This document shows positions 1 to 6,368 of a stretch of DNA of 18,884 nucleotides, one piece after another (the first letter of the stretch is position 1; the number at the start of each line of letters is the position of its first letter). The position numbers were made by a program, and so were the translations under genes. Source of the stretch: Desulfovibrio sp. UBA4079. Lineage in GTDB: Bacteria > Desulfobacterota > Desulfovibrionia > Desulfovibrionales > Desulfovibrionaceae. The stretch spans positions 1,030 through 19,913 of the forward strand of contig DFYP01000115.1 of the NCBI GenBank assembly GCA_002382645.1, read 5' to 3'. The notes beneath the pieces are model-generated. The model was not told the DNA's origin and ran no database searches. It saw only the letters and a list, made by a program, of their open reading frames with translations.

Positions 1-11
1 GCCGCGATCGC

Positions 12-26
12 GGAATTTTCAGCGGC
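12..26. repeat. 15-bp intergenic repeat GGAATTTTCAGCGGC, copy 1
   Basis: The same 15 bases occur again at 3776-3790. Here they lie inside a GCCGC...GCGGC stem (1-5 with 22-26) that overlaps the stop codon of the thioredoxin gene. At the other copy the stem is AGCCGC...GCGGCT. Both copies are at the 3' end of a minus-strand gene. It could be a REP-like unit or part of a terminator; two copies in one window are too few to decide. Confidence 0.4.
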
Positions 27-453
27 CAGCCAGGTGGCTGCGGGCCCAGGACACGATCTGCTGGGCGGAAATGGCCCCGGACTGGCGCGCGATCTCCCGG
101 CCGTCCTGGAACAGGACCAGGGTGGGGATGGACTGGACCTGCAAACGGGCGCCCAGGCCCTGGTGCTCCTCGGTGTTCACCTTGCCGAGCCGCACGCTTG
201 GCCCCAGGAGCGCGGCGGCCTGCTCGAACGCCGGGCCCATCATGCGGCACGGGCCGCACCAGGGCGCCCAGAAGTCCACGAGCAGGGGCAGGCCGTCGCG
301 GGTCAGGAAGCGTTCGAACGAGGCCGGGTCCAGGTGCAGGGGCGTATGCCCCCCGGCCAGGGGCAGGCCGCACTTGCCGCACACGGCCCGGGCCAGGCGG
401 GCCGGGTCGGCGCGGTTCACCGCGGAACAGGAGGGGCAGACGAGCGTGTTCAT
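19..453 (-). CDS. trxC: Thioredoxin with N-terminal zinc finger (TrxC/thioredoxin-2 type)
   Basis: This is a cytoplasmic thiol-disulfide oxidoreductase of about 144 residues. The N-terminus has two CxxC pairs (C6/C9 and C25/C28), the four-cysteine zinc finger of thioredoxin-2 proteins. The thioredoxin fold follows, with the active site FWAPWCGPC (C66 and C69) and the cis-proline region QSIPTL. I chose the ATG at 453, which puts the first CPSC right after the start as in family members; an upstream GTG at 471 adds six residues. No clear Shine-Dalgarno precedes either start. The family reduces oxidised cytosolic proteins and is often linked to oxidative stress. It lies downstream of the ChaN-like lipoprotein gene, separated by a hairpin repeat, so it is probably a separate unit. 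The fold is certain; the TrxC assignment rests on the zinc finger. Confidence 0.93.
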   Translation of the reverse strand: MNTLVCPSCSAVNRADPARLARAVCGKCGLPLAGGHTPLHLDPASFERFLTRDGLPLLVDFWAPWCGPCRMMGPAFEQAAALLGPSVRLGKVNTEEHQGLGARLQVQSIPTLVLFQDGREIARQSGAISAQQIVSWARSHLAGR

Positions 454-508
454 GAGCAAGGAGATAAGCACGGCAAAAAGCGCGGCAAGGGACTGCCCCG
501 CGATTCAC

Positions 509-556
509 AAGCAGGCGGAAGCCTCTCCCGGCTTCCCGTGAATCCGGCGAAGCCGG
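509..556. repeat. Two-hairpin intergenic repeat, copy 3
   Basis: This segment aligns with 1773-1818 and 3619-3667. It folds as GGAAGCC/GGCTTCC followed by CCGGC-GAA-GCCGG. It abuts the stop codon of the ChaN-like gene at 557, so on the minus strand it would form the start of that gene's 3' untranslated region. Compared with the other copies the stems change but stay paired. Confidence 0.5.
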
Positions 557-1699
557 TCAGCGGCCCTCGCCCAGCTTGCCGAGATCAATGGTCAGCTTTT
601 CTTTTTCTCGCACGACCGTGACCGTGAGCGCGGCATTGTCCTTGTAGGCCCGGGTTCCGGCCACGTGCAGGTCGTCCAGGGAATGGAGGGCCCGGCCCCG
701 GGCCGCCACAAGCAGGTCGCCGGGCCGCAGGCCCGCCTGGTCCGCGCGCGAGCCGCGCTGCACCTCCACCACCCTGAGCCCGTCGCGGTTCTCCTCCAGG
801 GTCATGCCCATGCGGCTCACATAGGTGTTGGGGCAGTAGAAAAAGGCGTCCGCGGCCCCGGGCTCGAAGCCCTCCACCCCGCGCCAGGGGGTCACGGCCA
901 GGACCTTGGCCCCGTAGTCCAGGGTGTTCAGCCGCAGGGCCACGCCCCAGCCGAAGTCCACGTGGCCCGAGCCCGCCATGACGACCACGGGCCGCTTCCA
1001 GGTGCGGCGCGCCCAGACCGCGCGGGTGGCCATCTGGGTGTCCCAGAGGCTCTGGACCAGGAAGAAGCGCTCCACCTGGGCCGGGTCCGTGGTGTCGCGG
1101 CCCTCGTGGCGGAACATGATCTCCTTGAGAAAGCCCTCCTGCTCCGCGGGCTGGCGGATGATGTGCGCCGGGATCATGCCGCGCTCCTCGTCGGTGAGGC
1201 TGTCCAGGCCCTCGCGCGAGACCTTGCGCACGATCTGGGGCGGGGCGTTGAGCCCGGCCACCGGGAGCTTGTGCTGCCGGGCGATCTGGAACAGGCCGCG
1301 GTAGAGCTCGAAGGTGTAGCCCCAGCGCTCGGTCCAGTCCAAACGCTGCTCCAGGTCGTCCACCGTGAGCTTGCCGGCAAAGAAGGCGTCGAGCACGCCC
1401 TGGCGGTCGTCGGCCACCATCTCCAGGCCCAGGGCCGGGGGATTGGGCCCGCTGGCCAGGGCCCGCAGGATCTCCTGCTGCACGGCGTGGTCGCAGACGT
1501 TCTTGTGGCCCTCGCCGATGAGCACATAGTCCGCGTCCCGGGCCAGGTCCAGGACCTGGTTCAGGGTGAGCCGGGTCCCGTCCTTGGCGATGAAGTCGCC
1601 GGACACGGGCACGAAGGTCACGCCCAGGGGCTGGGGTTGGCGCGCGGCGCAGGCCGAAAGGAGCAGTCCGCAGAAGATCAGGGGCAGCAGGCGTTTCAT
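557..1699 (-). CDS. ChaN-family lipoprotein with C-terminal PDZ domain
   Basis: This encodes a predicted lipoprotein of about 380 residues. The N-terminus MKRLLPLIFCGLLLSAC is a lipoprotein signal with lipobox LSAC and acylated Cys17. The body matches the ChaN-like family (PF04187), whose Campylobacter member is a haem-binding iron-regulated lipoprotein; visible family motifs are LIGEGHKNVCDH near the N-terminus and AGSGHVDFGWGVA in the last third. The C-terminal ~85 residues form a PDZ domain (GLRVVEVQRGSRADQAGLRPGDLLVAA is typical carboxylate-loop and fold sequence, quoted here only by its parts: GSRADQAGL and RPGDLL). I chose the ATG at 1699 because a GA-rich AGAGAGAA stretch precedes it and the lipobox follows at the normal distance; a longer frame runs to 1774. 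Haem binding in this protein is inferred from family only. The ChaN-PDZ fusion suggests binding of a peptide or protein partner at the membrane. Confidence 0.85.
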   Translation of the reverse strand: MKRLLPLIFCGLLLSACAARQPQPLGVTFVPVSGDFIAKDGTRLTLNQVLDLARDADYVLIGEGHKNVCDHAVQQEILRALASGPNPPALGLEMVADDRQGVLDAFFAGKLTVDDLEQRLDWTERWGYTFELYRGLFQIARQHKLPVAGLNAPPQIVRKVSREGLDSLTDEERGMIPAHIIRQPAEQEGFLKEIMFRHEGRDTTDPAQVERFFLVQSLWDTQMATRAVWARRTWKRPVVVMAGSGHVDFGWGVALRLNTLDYGAKVLAVTPWRGVEGFEPGAADAFFYCPNTYVSRMGMTLEENRDGLRVVEVQRGSRADQAGLRPGDLLVAARGRALHSLDDLHVAGTRAYKDNAALTVTVVREKEKLTIDLGKLGEGR

Positions 1700-1746
1700 G
1701 GGTTCTCTCTCCGTGAGATGCACTATACGCCCGAACCCGGGCCGAT

Positions 1747-1770
1747 GAAAAGGAGCCTTCGGCTCTTTTC
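1747..1770 (-). terminator. Rho-independent terminator after the GNAT-deacetylase gene
   Basis: On the minus strand the sequence reads GAAAAGAGCC-GAA-GGCTCCTTTTC, a GC stem closed by a small loop with A and T tracts either side. It lies about 50 bases past the GNAT-deacetylase stop codon and before the ChaN-like start, so it should separate the two transcripts. Its symmetry means it could act in both directions. Confidence 0.6.
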
Positions 1771-1772
1771 CC

Positions 1773-1818
1773 AAAAGGCGGAATCCCTCCCGGCCTTTCC
1801 GTGGAAGTCCCGAAGGAC
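1773..1818. repeat. Two-hairpin intergenic repeat, copy 1
   Basis: The copy can fold as AAAGGC/GCCTTT around a CCCTCCC loop, followed by GTCC-CGAA-GGAC. It ends two bases before the GNAT-deacetylase stop codon. The closest relative is 3619-3667, which shares GCCTTTCCGT and GAAGTCCCGAAGG. A more distant relative is at 509-556. Confidence 0.6.
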
Positions 1819-1819
1819 C

Positions 1820-3556
1820 CTAGCGGGCAAAGGCGCCGTCCCAGAGGCCCTGGAAGAAGTGGCGGGCGTTGGGGCCCAGGGAGCGGGTGCGGTAGCCGCC
1901 CTCCTGGATGACCACGGTGGGCCGTCCCAGCTCCCCGACCATCCGGCCGTTGGCCTGGAAGTCCCGCGCCGACAGGGACCAGGTGCCGGTGGGGTCGCCC
2001 TTGGCCGGGTCCAGGCCCAGGGCCAGGACCAGGAAGTCCGGGGCGAAGTCCTGGACCGCGTCCAGGGCCCGGGCCAGGACATTGCGGTACATGGCCCCGT
2101 CCACCCGCTCCTGGAGCGGGAAGTTGCGGTTGAAGCCCAGGCCCGGCCCCTCGCCGGTCTCGTCGCGGAACCCGCTGAAATAGGGGTAGGCGAAGCTCGG
2201 GTGGCCGTGGATGGACACGGTGAGCACGTCGGCGCGGGCATAGAAGATGTTCTGGGTGCCGTTGCCGTGGTGGTAGTCCAGGTCGAGCACGGCCACCCGG
2301 CCCAGGGCCGAGAGGTGCTGGGCGGCCAGGGCCGAGTTGTTCAGGTAGCAGAACCCGCCGAAGGCGCGGCGCTCGGCGTGGTGCCCGGGCGGCCGGATCA
2401 GGGCGTAGGCCAGGCGCTGGCCCGAGGCCACGCTGGCCGCCGCGGTCAGGGCGCAGTCCGCGCCCCGGCGCGCGGCCAGCCAGGCATTGGGATTGAGCGG
2501 GGTGAAGGTGTCGATGCAGTAGTAGCCGGCGCGCACGGGCAGCTCGCGGGGCGGCTTGGCCTGGTTGCGGATGGGGAAGACGTAGGGGTAGACCGAGCGG
2601 CCCGCGGGGATGCGCAGGCAGACGCGCTTGAGATAGTCCACGTAGTCCGCGTCGTGGACCTCCTTGATCCGGGCGTCCGGGAAGCGCCGCGGCCGGACCT
2701 CCTCGAACAGGCCCGTGCGCCGGAGCTGCTCCAGGATGCGGCTCACGCGCACCGGGGCCTCCACATAGCCGCGCTCGTGCACGTGGTGGATCTCGTGGCG
2801 GTCGTTGACCACCAGGGCGATGCGCTGGTCCGGGCCCACCACGCGGCGGGCCAAGGGCTCGAAGCGCGGCTCGGCGTAGCGCGGCGGCCGCAGGGCCACG
2901 GGCCCGTCAGGAAACGAGCGCACCACCATGTCCACGTATTCCGGCGGGCAGACCCCCCGGTACTTGCGCTCGAGCACGGCCCGGACAATGGCCCGGGCCC
3001 GTCTGCCGGGCAGGGGCCGGGAGCTGCCCAGGGAATCGAGCACAAGGTACGGCGGGCATTCGCCGCCGGGCGAAAGCGGGGTCTCGTAGGCCGTGCCGGT
3101 GATGGGCCGGGCGCCGTAGCGCTCGTAGAAGCGCAGCCGGGCGCGGTTCTGGGCCAGCACCGCCGGGTCGGAGCAGAGCGCGGGGTCGTCGGGCAGGCAC
3201 TCGAGGAACAGGCCCGAGGATTTCAGGGCCCGGGCCTCGCGCCGCACGCGCTCGTAGAGCACCCCGCCCAGGCCCCGGCTGGTCATGGCCTTGGGCACGG
3301 AGATGTAGTCCAGGTAGCAGAAGCGCAGGTCCGGGAAGTGCATGAGCAGGGCGAAGCCCTGGATCCTGGCGCGCACGTCGGCCACGAACAGGATGGTGCG
3401 GAAGCCGTGGGCCATGGGGTCGGCCAACAGCCCGGGCAGCTCCTCGATCTCCTCGCGGCTCAGAAGCTGGAACTGTTCGCTCAGGATGGTCTGGGCGGCG
3501 GCAATGGCCTCCCGGTCCAGGGACAAGGTGGTGTCGTAGATCCGGCGTATGCGAAA
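1820..3556 (-). CDS. GNAT acetyltransferase / HDAC-type deacetylase fusion protein
   Basis: This is one chain of about 578 residues with two opposed activities. Residues ~1-190 are a GNAT domain with the acetyl-CoA loop SRGLGGVLYERV (about 94-105) and a late FYERYGA strand. Residues ~245-578 are a class II HDAC / acetylpolyamine-amidohydrolase domain. Its catalytic residues all look intact: the RPPGHH dyad (H393/H394), zinc ligands in LDLDYHHGNGT (D428, H430), a third Asp in GLDPAKGDPTG (D517), and the transition-state Tyr in QEGGY (Y556). I chose the ATG at 3556; a GTG at 3589 adds 11 residues. There is no Shine-Dalgarno at either start. A TATATT box ends six bases before the ATG, so a leaderless transcript is possible. 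The upstream gene encodes an AMP-forming CoA ligase, a class known to be switched by lysine acetylation, but a terminator lies between them. Substrates are unknown: a protein lysine, a polyamine or a small amine are all possible. Confidence 0.88.
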   Translation of the reverse strand, partial: FRIRRIYDTTLSLDREAIAAAQTILSEQFQLLSREEIEELPGLLADPMAHGFRTILFVADVRARIQGFALLMHFPDLRFCYLDYISVPKAMTSRGLGGVLYERVRREARALKSSGLFLECLPDDPALCSDPAVLAQNRARLRFYERYGARPITGTAYETPLSPGGECPPYLVLDSLGSSRPLPGRRARAIVRAVLERKYRGVCPPEYVDMVVRSFPDGPVALRPPRYAEPRFEPLARRVVGPDQRIALVVNDRHEIHHVHERGYVEAPVRVSRILEQLRRTGLFEEVRPRRFPDARIKEVHDADYVDYLKRVCLRIPAGRSVYPYVFPIRNQAKPPRELPVRAGYYCIDTFTPLNPNAWLAARRGADCALTAAASVASGQRLAYALIRPPGHHAERRAFGGFCYLNNSALAAQHLSALGRVAVLDLDYHHGNGTQNIFYARADVLTVSIHGHPSFAYPYFSGFRDETGEGPGLGFNRNFPLQERVDGAMYRNVLARALDAVQDFAPDFLVLALGLDPAKGDPTGTWSLSARDFQANGRMVGELGRPTVVIQEGGYRTRSLGPNARHFFQGLWDGAFAR

Positions 3557-3618
3557 CATGGGAAGAATATAGGCCAGATACGCCCCCACCGCAAACGGGC
3601 CCGGCTTCGCCGGTTTTC

Positions 3619-3667
3619 AAAAAGGCGAAACCCCTCCCCTGCCTTTCCGTAGAAGTCCCGAAGGGAC
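3619..3667. repeat. Two-hairpin intergenic repeat, copy 2
   Basis: It aligns closely with 1773-1818. The fold is AAAGGC/GCCTTT around a pyrimidine loop, then GTCCC-GAA-GGGAC. An additional CCGGC-TTC-GCCGG hairpin flanks it at 3601-3613, matching the position of the GAGCC-TTC-GGCTC hairpin beside copy 1. The stem sequences differ between copies while pairing is kept. Confidence 0.6.
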
Positions 3668-3701
3668 ACGAGCCGCTCAAAAACCACGGCGGCCAGGCGC
3701 G

Positions 3702-3750
3702 AAAAAAGGCCGGGCCCGACGCGTATCAGGACATACGCGAGGGTCCGGCC
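3702..3750 (-). terminator. Rho-independent terminator after the CoA-ligase gene
   Basis: On the minus strand a long hairpin (GGCCGGACCC outside, CGCGTAT/ATACGCG inside) ends in a TTTTTT run at 3707-3702. It starts about 44 bases past the ligase stop codon. This should end the ligase transcript before the GNAT-deacetylase gene. Confidence 0.8.
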
Positions 3751-3775
3751 CTTTGCATCGCAACGCAGCCGCCGG

Positions 3776-3790
3776 GGAATTTTCAGCGGC
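3776..3790. repeat. 15-bp intergenic repeat GGAATTTTCAGCGGC, copy 2
   Basis: It is identical to 12-26 and enclosed by AGCCGC/GCGGCT (3768-3773 with 3786-3791). It lies just after the stop codon of the CoA-ligase gene and before its terminator. Confidence 0.4.
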
Positions 3791-3793
3791 TCG

Positions 3794-5059
3794 TTAATCC
3801 CAGTTGCGCTTGTCCTCAATGGGCTTGATCTGCGGCGGCAGGGAGCCCGGGGCCAGGATCTTGAGCATGGGCCGGAGCTTGATCTTCTCGCGGAAGGAGT
3901 GCAGCAGCTCGTCCTCGCGCTTGAAGTTGCCGGCCTCGATGGACAGGACCATCTCGTCGATGCCCCCGGGGTTGGTGACCTCGATCTGCCAGCGCTTGAT
4001 CTCTTCAAAGCGGGTCATGACCTGTTCCACCTGGTGCGGGTACACGAACATGCCCTTGATCCGGGCGGTGGTGTCCACGCGGCCCACGATGGAGCCCAGG
4101 CGCGGGCTGGAGCGGCCGCACTGGCAGGGCGCGGAGTCGATGTAGCCCAGGTCGCCGGTGGCCAGGCGGATGAGCGGGTAGGTCTTGTTGAAGGCCGTAA
4201 CCACGATCTCGCCCACCTCGCCTTCCTTGAGCGGGATGCCGGTGTCCGGGTGGCAGATCTCCACGAACGCGCGGTTGCTCAGGTGCAGGCCGTTCTTGTG
4301 GAAGCACTCGTAGCCGATGCAGCCCACGTCGGCCGTGCCGTAGCCCTGGCGCATGATGCAGTCGAACTTCTTTTCCAGCGTGTTGCGCATCTTTTCGGAG
4401 AACTTCTCGCCGGTGACGAAGCAGACCTCCAGGAACAGGTCCTTGCGCAGGGACAGCCCCATCTCCTCGGCCTTCTGGGCCAGGTGCATGAGGTACGAGG
4501 GCGTGCCCACGTAGCCGGTCACCCGGAGCTTCTGCATGATCTCGATCTGGTTCGTGGTGTTGCCGGGGCCCGCGGGCATGACCGCGCAGGCCAGGTTCTT
4601 GAGCGGCTCCTCGAACATGAGCCCGGCCGGGGCCAGGTGGTAGTTGAAGGTCACCTGGACCAGGTCGCCGGAGCGGAAGCCGCAGGCGTAGAAGCCCTCG
4701 GTCCAGCCCCAGTAGTCGTCGTGGCGGTCTTCGGGATCGAAGATCGGGCCGGGCGAGAGGAACACGCGGCGGAGTTCGCCCAGGTCCTTGGTGAGCAGGC
4801 CGCCCAGGCGCGGGCCCATGCTCTGGAGGAAGATGAGCTCCTTCTTCTTGATGATCGGGATGTGCTTCAGGTCGCTCAGGGTCTTGAACTTGTCCACGTT
4901 GAACTGGGCGCGGTCGAAGCGCTTTTTCACGTCCTCGGAATAGCGGTAGGCGTAGGAGAGCAGTTCCTTGAGCTGGAGCTGGTAGTATTGGCGGCGCTCG
5001 GAGTCGTCGAGCACCTCGCGGCGGCTGTAGATGCCTTCGGTGCGATCTTTGCGGGTCAT
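3794..5059 (-). CDS. Phenylacetate-CoA ligase-like (PaaK family) AMP-forming enzyme
   Basis: This encodes a 421-residue soluble adenylate-forming enzyme, close to the usual PaaK length of about 430. PaaK enzymes activate an aryl or other carboxylic acid with ATP to an acyl-AMP and then form the CoA thioester. Supporting motifs are YGTADVGCIGYEC (the YGxTE-like A5 motif), RLATGDLGYI (the ribose-binding Asp of A7), a CxCGRSSPR zinc-knuckle-like loop, and KGMFVYPHQVE at the C-terminal hinge. The start is the ATG at 5059, preceded by AAGGAG at seven bases. A strong promoter is visible upstream (5100-5128), and a terminator follows the stop. Many Desulfovibrio-type genomes carry several such ligases next to other gene types, so phenylacetate should not be assumed as the substrate. 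Acyl-AMP ligases are frequent targets of acetylation, which makes the adjacent GNAT-deacetylase fusion notable. Confidence 0.9.
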   Translation of the reverse strand: MTRKDRTEGIYSRREVLDDSERRQYYQLQLKELLSYAYRYSEDVKKRFDRAQFNVDKFKTLSDLKHIPIIKKKELIFLQSMGPRLGGLLTKDLGELRRVFLSPGPIFDPEDRHDDYWGWTEGFYACGFRSGDLVQVTFNYHLAPAGLMFEEPLKNLACAVMPAGPGNTTNQIEIMQKLRVTGYVGTPSYLMHLAQKAEEMGLSLRKDLFLEVCFVTGEKFSEKMRNTLEKKFDCIMRQGYGTADVGCIGYECFHKNGLHLSNRAFVEICHPDTGIPLKEGEVGEIVVTAFNKTYPLIRLATGDLGYIDSAPCQCGRSSPRLGSIVGRVDTTARIKGMFVYPHQVEQVMTRFEEIKRWQIEVTNPGGIDEMVLSIEAGNFKREDELLHSFREKIKLRPMLKILAPGSLPPQIKPIEDKRNWD

Positions 5060-5099
5060 AACGTCTCCTTAATACAGGATTTTTTTAGCTCGGAGCGGC

Positions 5100-5128
5100 A
5101 TCCTAGCACAGTGAAAAAAATCTGGCAA
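5100..5128 (-). promoter_or_regulatory. Sigma-70 promoter of the CoA-ligase gene
   Basis: On the minus strand the -35 is TTGCCA (5123-5128), the spacer is 17 bases, and the -10 is TAGGAT (5100-5105). It lies about 40 bases upstream of the ligase ATG in an AT-rich stretch that contrasts with the surrounding GC-rich DNA. Confidence 0.65.
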
Positions 5129-5253
5129 GAAAAATAAAAAAAACTGTGGCAAATCAATCAATTATGCGTTATTTCCCAAATCAACGGCCGGTCCTCGCGG
5201 ACCGGTCCGCGGCGGGGAAGCCCCCGGCCGGAGGCCGGGTCCCGGGATCGGGC

Positions 5254-5283
5254 TTGACAGCGGCAAGCCCCCTCGGGTATCCA
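5254..5283 (+). promoter_or_regulatory. Promoter of the tRNA-Lys/tRNA-Glu transcript
   Basis: A perfect -35 TTGACA (5254-5259) is followed after 18 bases by TATCCA (5278-5283). The expected start falls about 10 bases before tRNA-Lys. The GC-rich stretch between -10 and the start resembles a stringent discriminator, which would suit a stable-RNA gene. Confidence 0.6.
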
Positions 5284-5300
5284 GGGTTTCCTTTTTGTGC

Positions 5301-5376
5301 GGGCCGTTAACTCAGACGGTAGAGTATCTGCCTTTTAAGCAGAGAGTCACTGGTTCGATCCCAGTACGGCCCACCA
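5301..5376 (+). tRNA. tRNA-Lys (anticodon TTT)
   Basis: The sequence folds into a full cloverleaf. The acceptor arm is GGGCCGT/ACGGCCC with discriminator A and an encoded CCA. The anticodon loop is CTTTTAA with anticodon TTT at 5334-5336, and the T-loop is TTCGATC. tRNA-Glu follows after 11 bases, so the two are almost certainly cotranscribed. Confidence 0.96.
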
Positions 5377-5387
5377 AAAAGCCGCGT

Positions 5388-5463
5388 GTCCCCATCGTCT
5401 AGTGGCCTAGGACGTCGGCCTCTCACGCCGATAACACCGGTTCAAATCCGGTTGGGGACGCCA
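5388..5463 (+). tRNA. tRNA-Glu (anticodon CTC), integration target
   Basis: The cloverleaf is complete: acceptor GTCCCCA/TGGGGAC, discriminator G, encoded CCA, anticodon loop CTCTCAC with anticodon CTC at 5422-5424, and T-arm ACCGG-TTCAAAT-CCGGT. The 3' half from 5416 is repeated at 12784-12831, so the gene is interrupted on paper but restored as a functional tRNA by the element. The T-stem differs from the repeat by two flipped base pairs, suggesting that part of this tRNA gene may have come from the element itself. Confidence 0.95.
5416..5463 (+). repeat. attL: tRNA-Glu 3' half
   Basis: Forty-four of 48 bases match 12784-12831. The first 21 bases, covering the anticodon stem-loop and variable region, are identical; the only four differences are two compensated base-pair flips in the T-stem. 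The crossover most likely lies in the identical 21-base block. Confidence 0.85.
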
Positions 5464-5472
5464 AAACAATTT

Positions 5473-5510
5473 CAGGCGGTTAGGTGTTAAACCTGACCGC
5501 CTGTTTCTTT
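5473..5510 (+). terminator. Terminator of the tRNA transcript (element copy)
   Basis: The hairpin AGGCGGTTAGGT/ACCTGACCGCCT is followed by a T-rich TTTCTTT. A near-identical hairpin follows attR at 12841-12878, so the duplication reaches past the tRNA into its terminator. Confidence 0.8.
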
Positions 5511-5522
5511 TGCCGGGAGAGC

Positions 5523-5545
5523 TTCCCAACCCTATTCCCAACCCT
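5523..5545. promoter_or_regulatory. Putative integrase arm sites, left end
   Basis: Two direct copies of TTCCCAACCCT lie exactly 12 bases apart (TCCCAACC at 5524-5531 and 5536-5543). The same octamer occurs three times, in the same orientation, at 12647-12676 near the other end. Short direct repeats flanking the core at both ends are the usual form of tyrosine-integrase arm sites. Confidence 0.6.
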
Positions 5546-5549
5546 GGAG

Positions 5550-6110
5550 CTAAAGCAGGATTCTCTTTAGGTCATAAAAGAGAATCCTGGTGTCAGAGTG
5601 TGCATCTAAAGAATATAGGAACCTAAACCCATTGTTTTTATAGAAAGAAATTGTTTTTGTGTCGTTATAGGCATCAACGACCAAGAACCGGCATCCAGTG
5701 CGATTGTCGGTAACAAAAAGCCGCTTCAAAATGTTAAGCAGCACTGTCCCGAAATGTCTTCCCTGCAACTCAACACGCACCCCTAGGCGGCCTATCTTGA
5801 CGGCGGGCATGTTTGGGTAATGGCAGATTCTAGGTATACCCTTTTTAGCCCCGGAGCGGACTCTCACCGAATCGTTAAGGAGACTAGCAAAGGCGATCGG
5901 CACAGAGAGGGCCTCCCCATCTACAGCGTGGAGGGTATAGGTCCGGGCAATGAACTCGTGGGCATGGGTTTCGGCATCTTCGTGCAGGAACTCATCCAGG
6001 TCATCATTCCCACAAGAAAACCCCGTGAACAACGAGAAGTCGTCCACGGGGCGTAAACAAAAGCCATCTTCACAGAGGCAATTTCTAGGCGCGGCATTTG
6101 CCAAGGGCAA
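5550..6110 (-). CDS. GNAT-family acetyltransferase, probable toxin of a TA pair
   Basis: This encodes up to 186 residues of GNAT fold. The N-terminus has FSCGNDDLDEFLHEDA, the pattern seen near the start of TacT/AtaT-type toxins that acetylate aminoacyl-tRNA. The acetyl-CoA loop is RLGVRVELQGRHFGTVLL, and the C-terminal part AYNDTKTISFYKNNGFRF is the usual GNAT strand-helix end. The start at 6110 is TTG and overlaps the preceding 54-residue ORF by 26 bases; no in-frame ATG lies before the conserved region, so coupling to that ORF is likely. The region is clearly more AT-rich than the rest of the element, pointing to separate acquisition. It is the last gene before attL, where satellites and prophages often carry cargo. 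Toxicity is inferred from family and layout; a non-toxic acetyltransferase is possible. Confidence 0.72.
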   Translation of the reverse strand: MPLANAAPRNCLCEDGFCLRPVDDFSLFTGFSCGNDDLDEFLHEDAETHAHEFIARTYTLHAVDGEALSVPIAFASLLNDSVRVRSGAKKGIPRICHYPNMPAVKIGRLGVRVELQGRHFGTVLLNILKRLFVTDNRTGCRFLVVDAYNDTKTISFYKNNGFRFLYSLDAHSDTRILFYDLKRILL

Positions 6111-6249
6111 AAGCCATCTCCTTCATTTTTTTCGCGTTCTTCACCACCACAAGCGGCGTAGGATTTTTCAACCCCTCGGCGACCTTCTTTAAGAAAGCCG
6201 TCGCCCGCTCACCTGTCAGTACAGGAGTCGCTTTGATCGGCTTCGCCAT
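6085..6249 (-). CDS. Small protein upstream of GNAT, antitoxin candidate
   Basis: This is a 54-residue basic protein, MAKPIKATPVLTGERATAFL at the start and rich in lysine and alanine at the end. I chose the ATG at 6249 because AGGGGAAAACT precedes it; a longer frame upstream to 6315 has no good ribosome site. Its stop lies inside the start of the GNAT gene, the overlapping layout of toxin-antitoxin pairs. Short proteins beginning with a TPVLxGxxAxxFL-like stretch are found before GNAT genes in other bacteria, but I cannot search here. It lacks an obvious ribbon-helix-helix pattern of DUF1778 antitoxins, so its role as an antitoxin is inference. Confidence 0.65.
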   Translation of the reverse strand: MAKPIKATPVLTGERATAFLKKVAEGLKNPTPLVVVKNAKKMKEMAFALGKCRA

Positions 6250-6328
6250 AGTTTTCCCCTTGATAAGCGTTGCGCCGGGGGCCTGCCCGGCACAACCTAA
6301 ATAGGACATCCTCACAAAAAAGATAGTC

Positions 6329-6358
6329 CTAGTACGGCATAATGGGCCGAAAAGTCAA
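6329..6358 (-). promoter_or_regulatory. Candidate promoter of the GNAT pair
   Basis: On the minus strand TTGACT (6353-6358) is followed after 18 bases by TACTAG (6329-6334). The -35 is good, the -10 weak, which could mean an activator or autoregulation. It lies about 80 bases before the antitoxin-candidate ATG in an AT-richer patch. Confidence 0.35.
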
Positions 6359-6368
6359 CAGGGAATAC

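Noticed and set aside
665..3652. A 995-residue open frame on the plus strand
   Set aside because: It runs antisense to the ChaN-like and GNAT-deacetylase genes, is extremely Gly/Ala/His/Val-rich and shows no domain; long antisense frames are normal in GC-rich DNA.
3899..5137. Plus-strand open frame of 412 residues
   Set aside because: It is antisense to the PaaK-like gene, which has clear motifs, a ribosome site, promoter and terminator.
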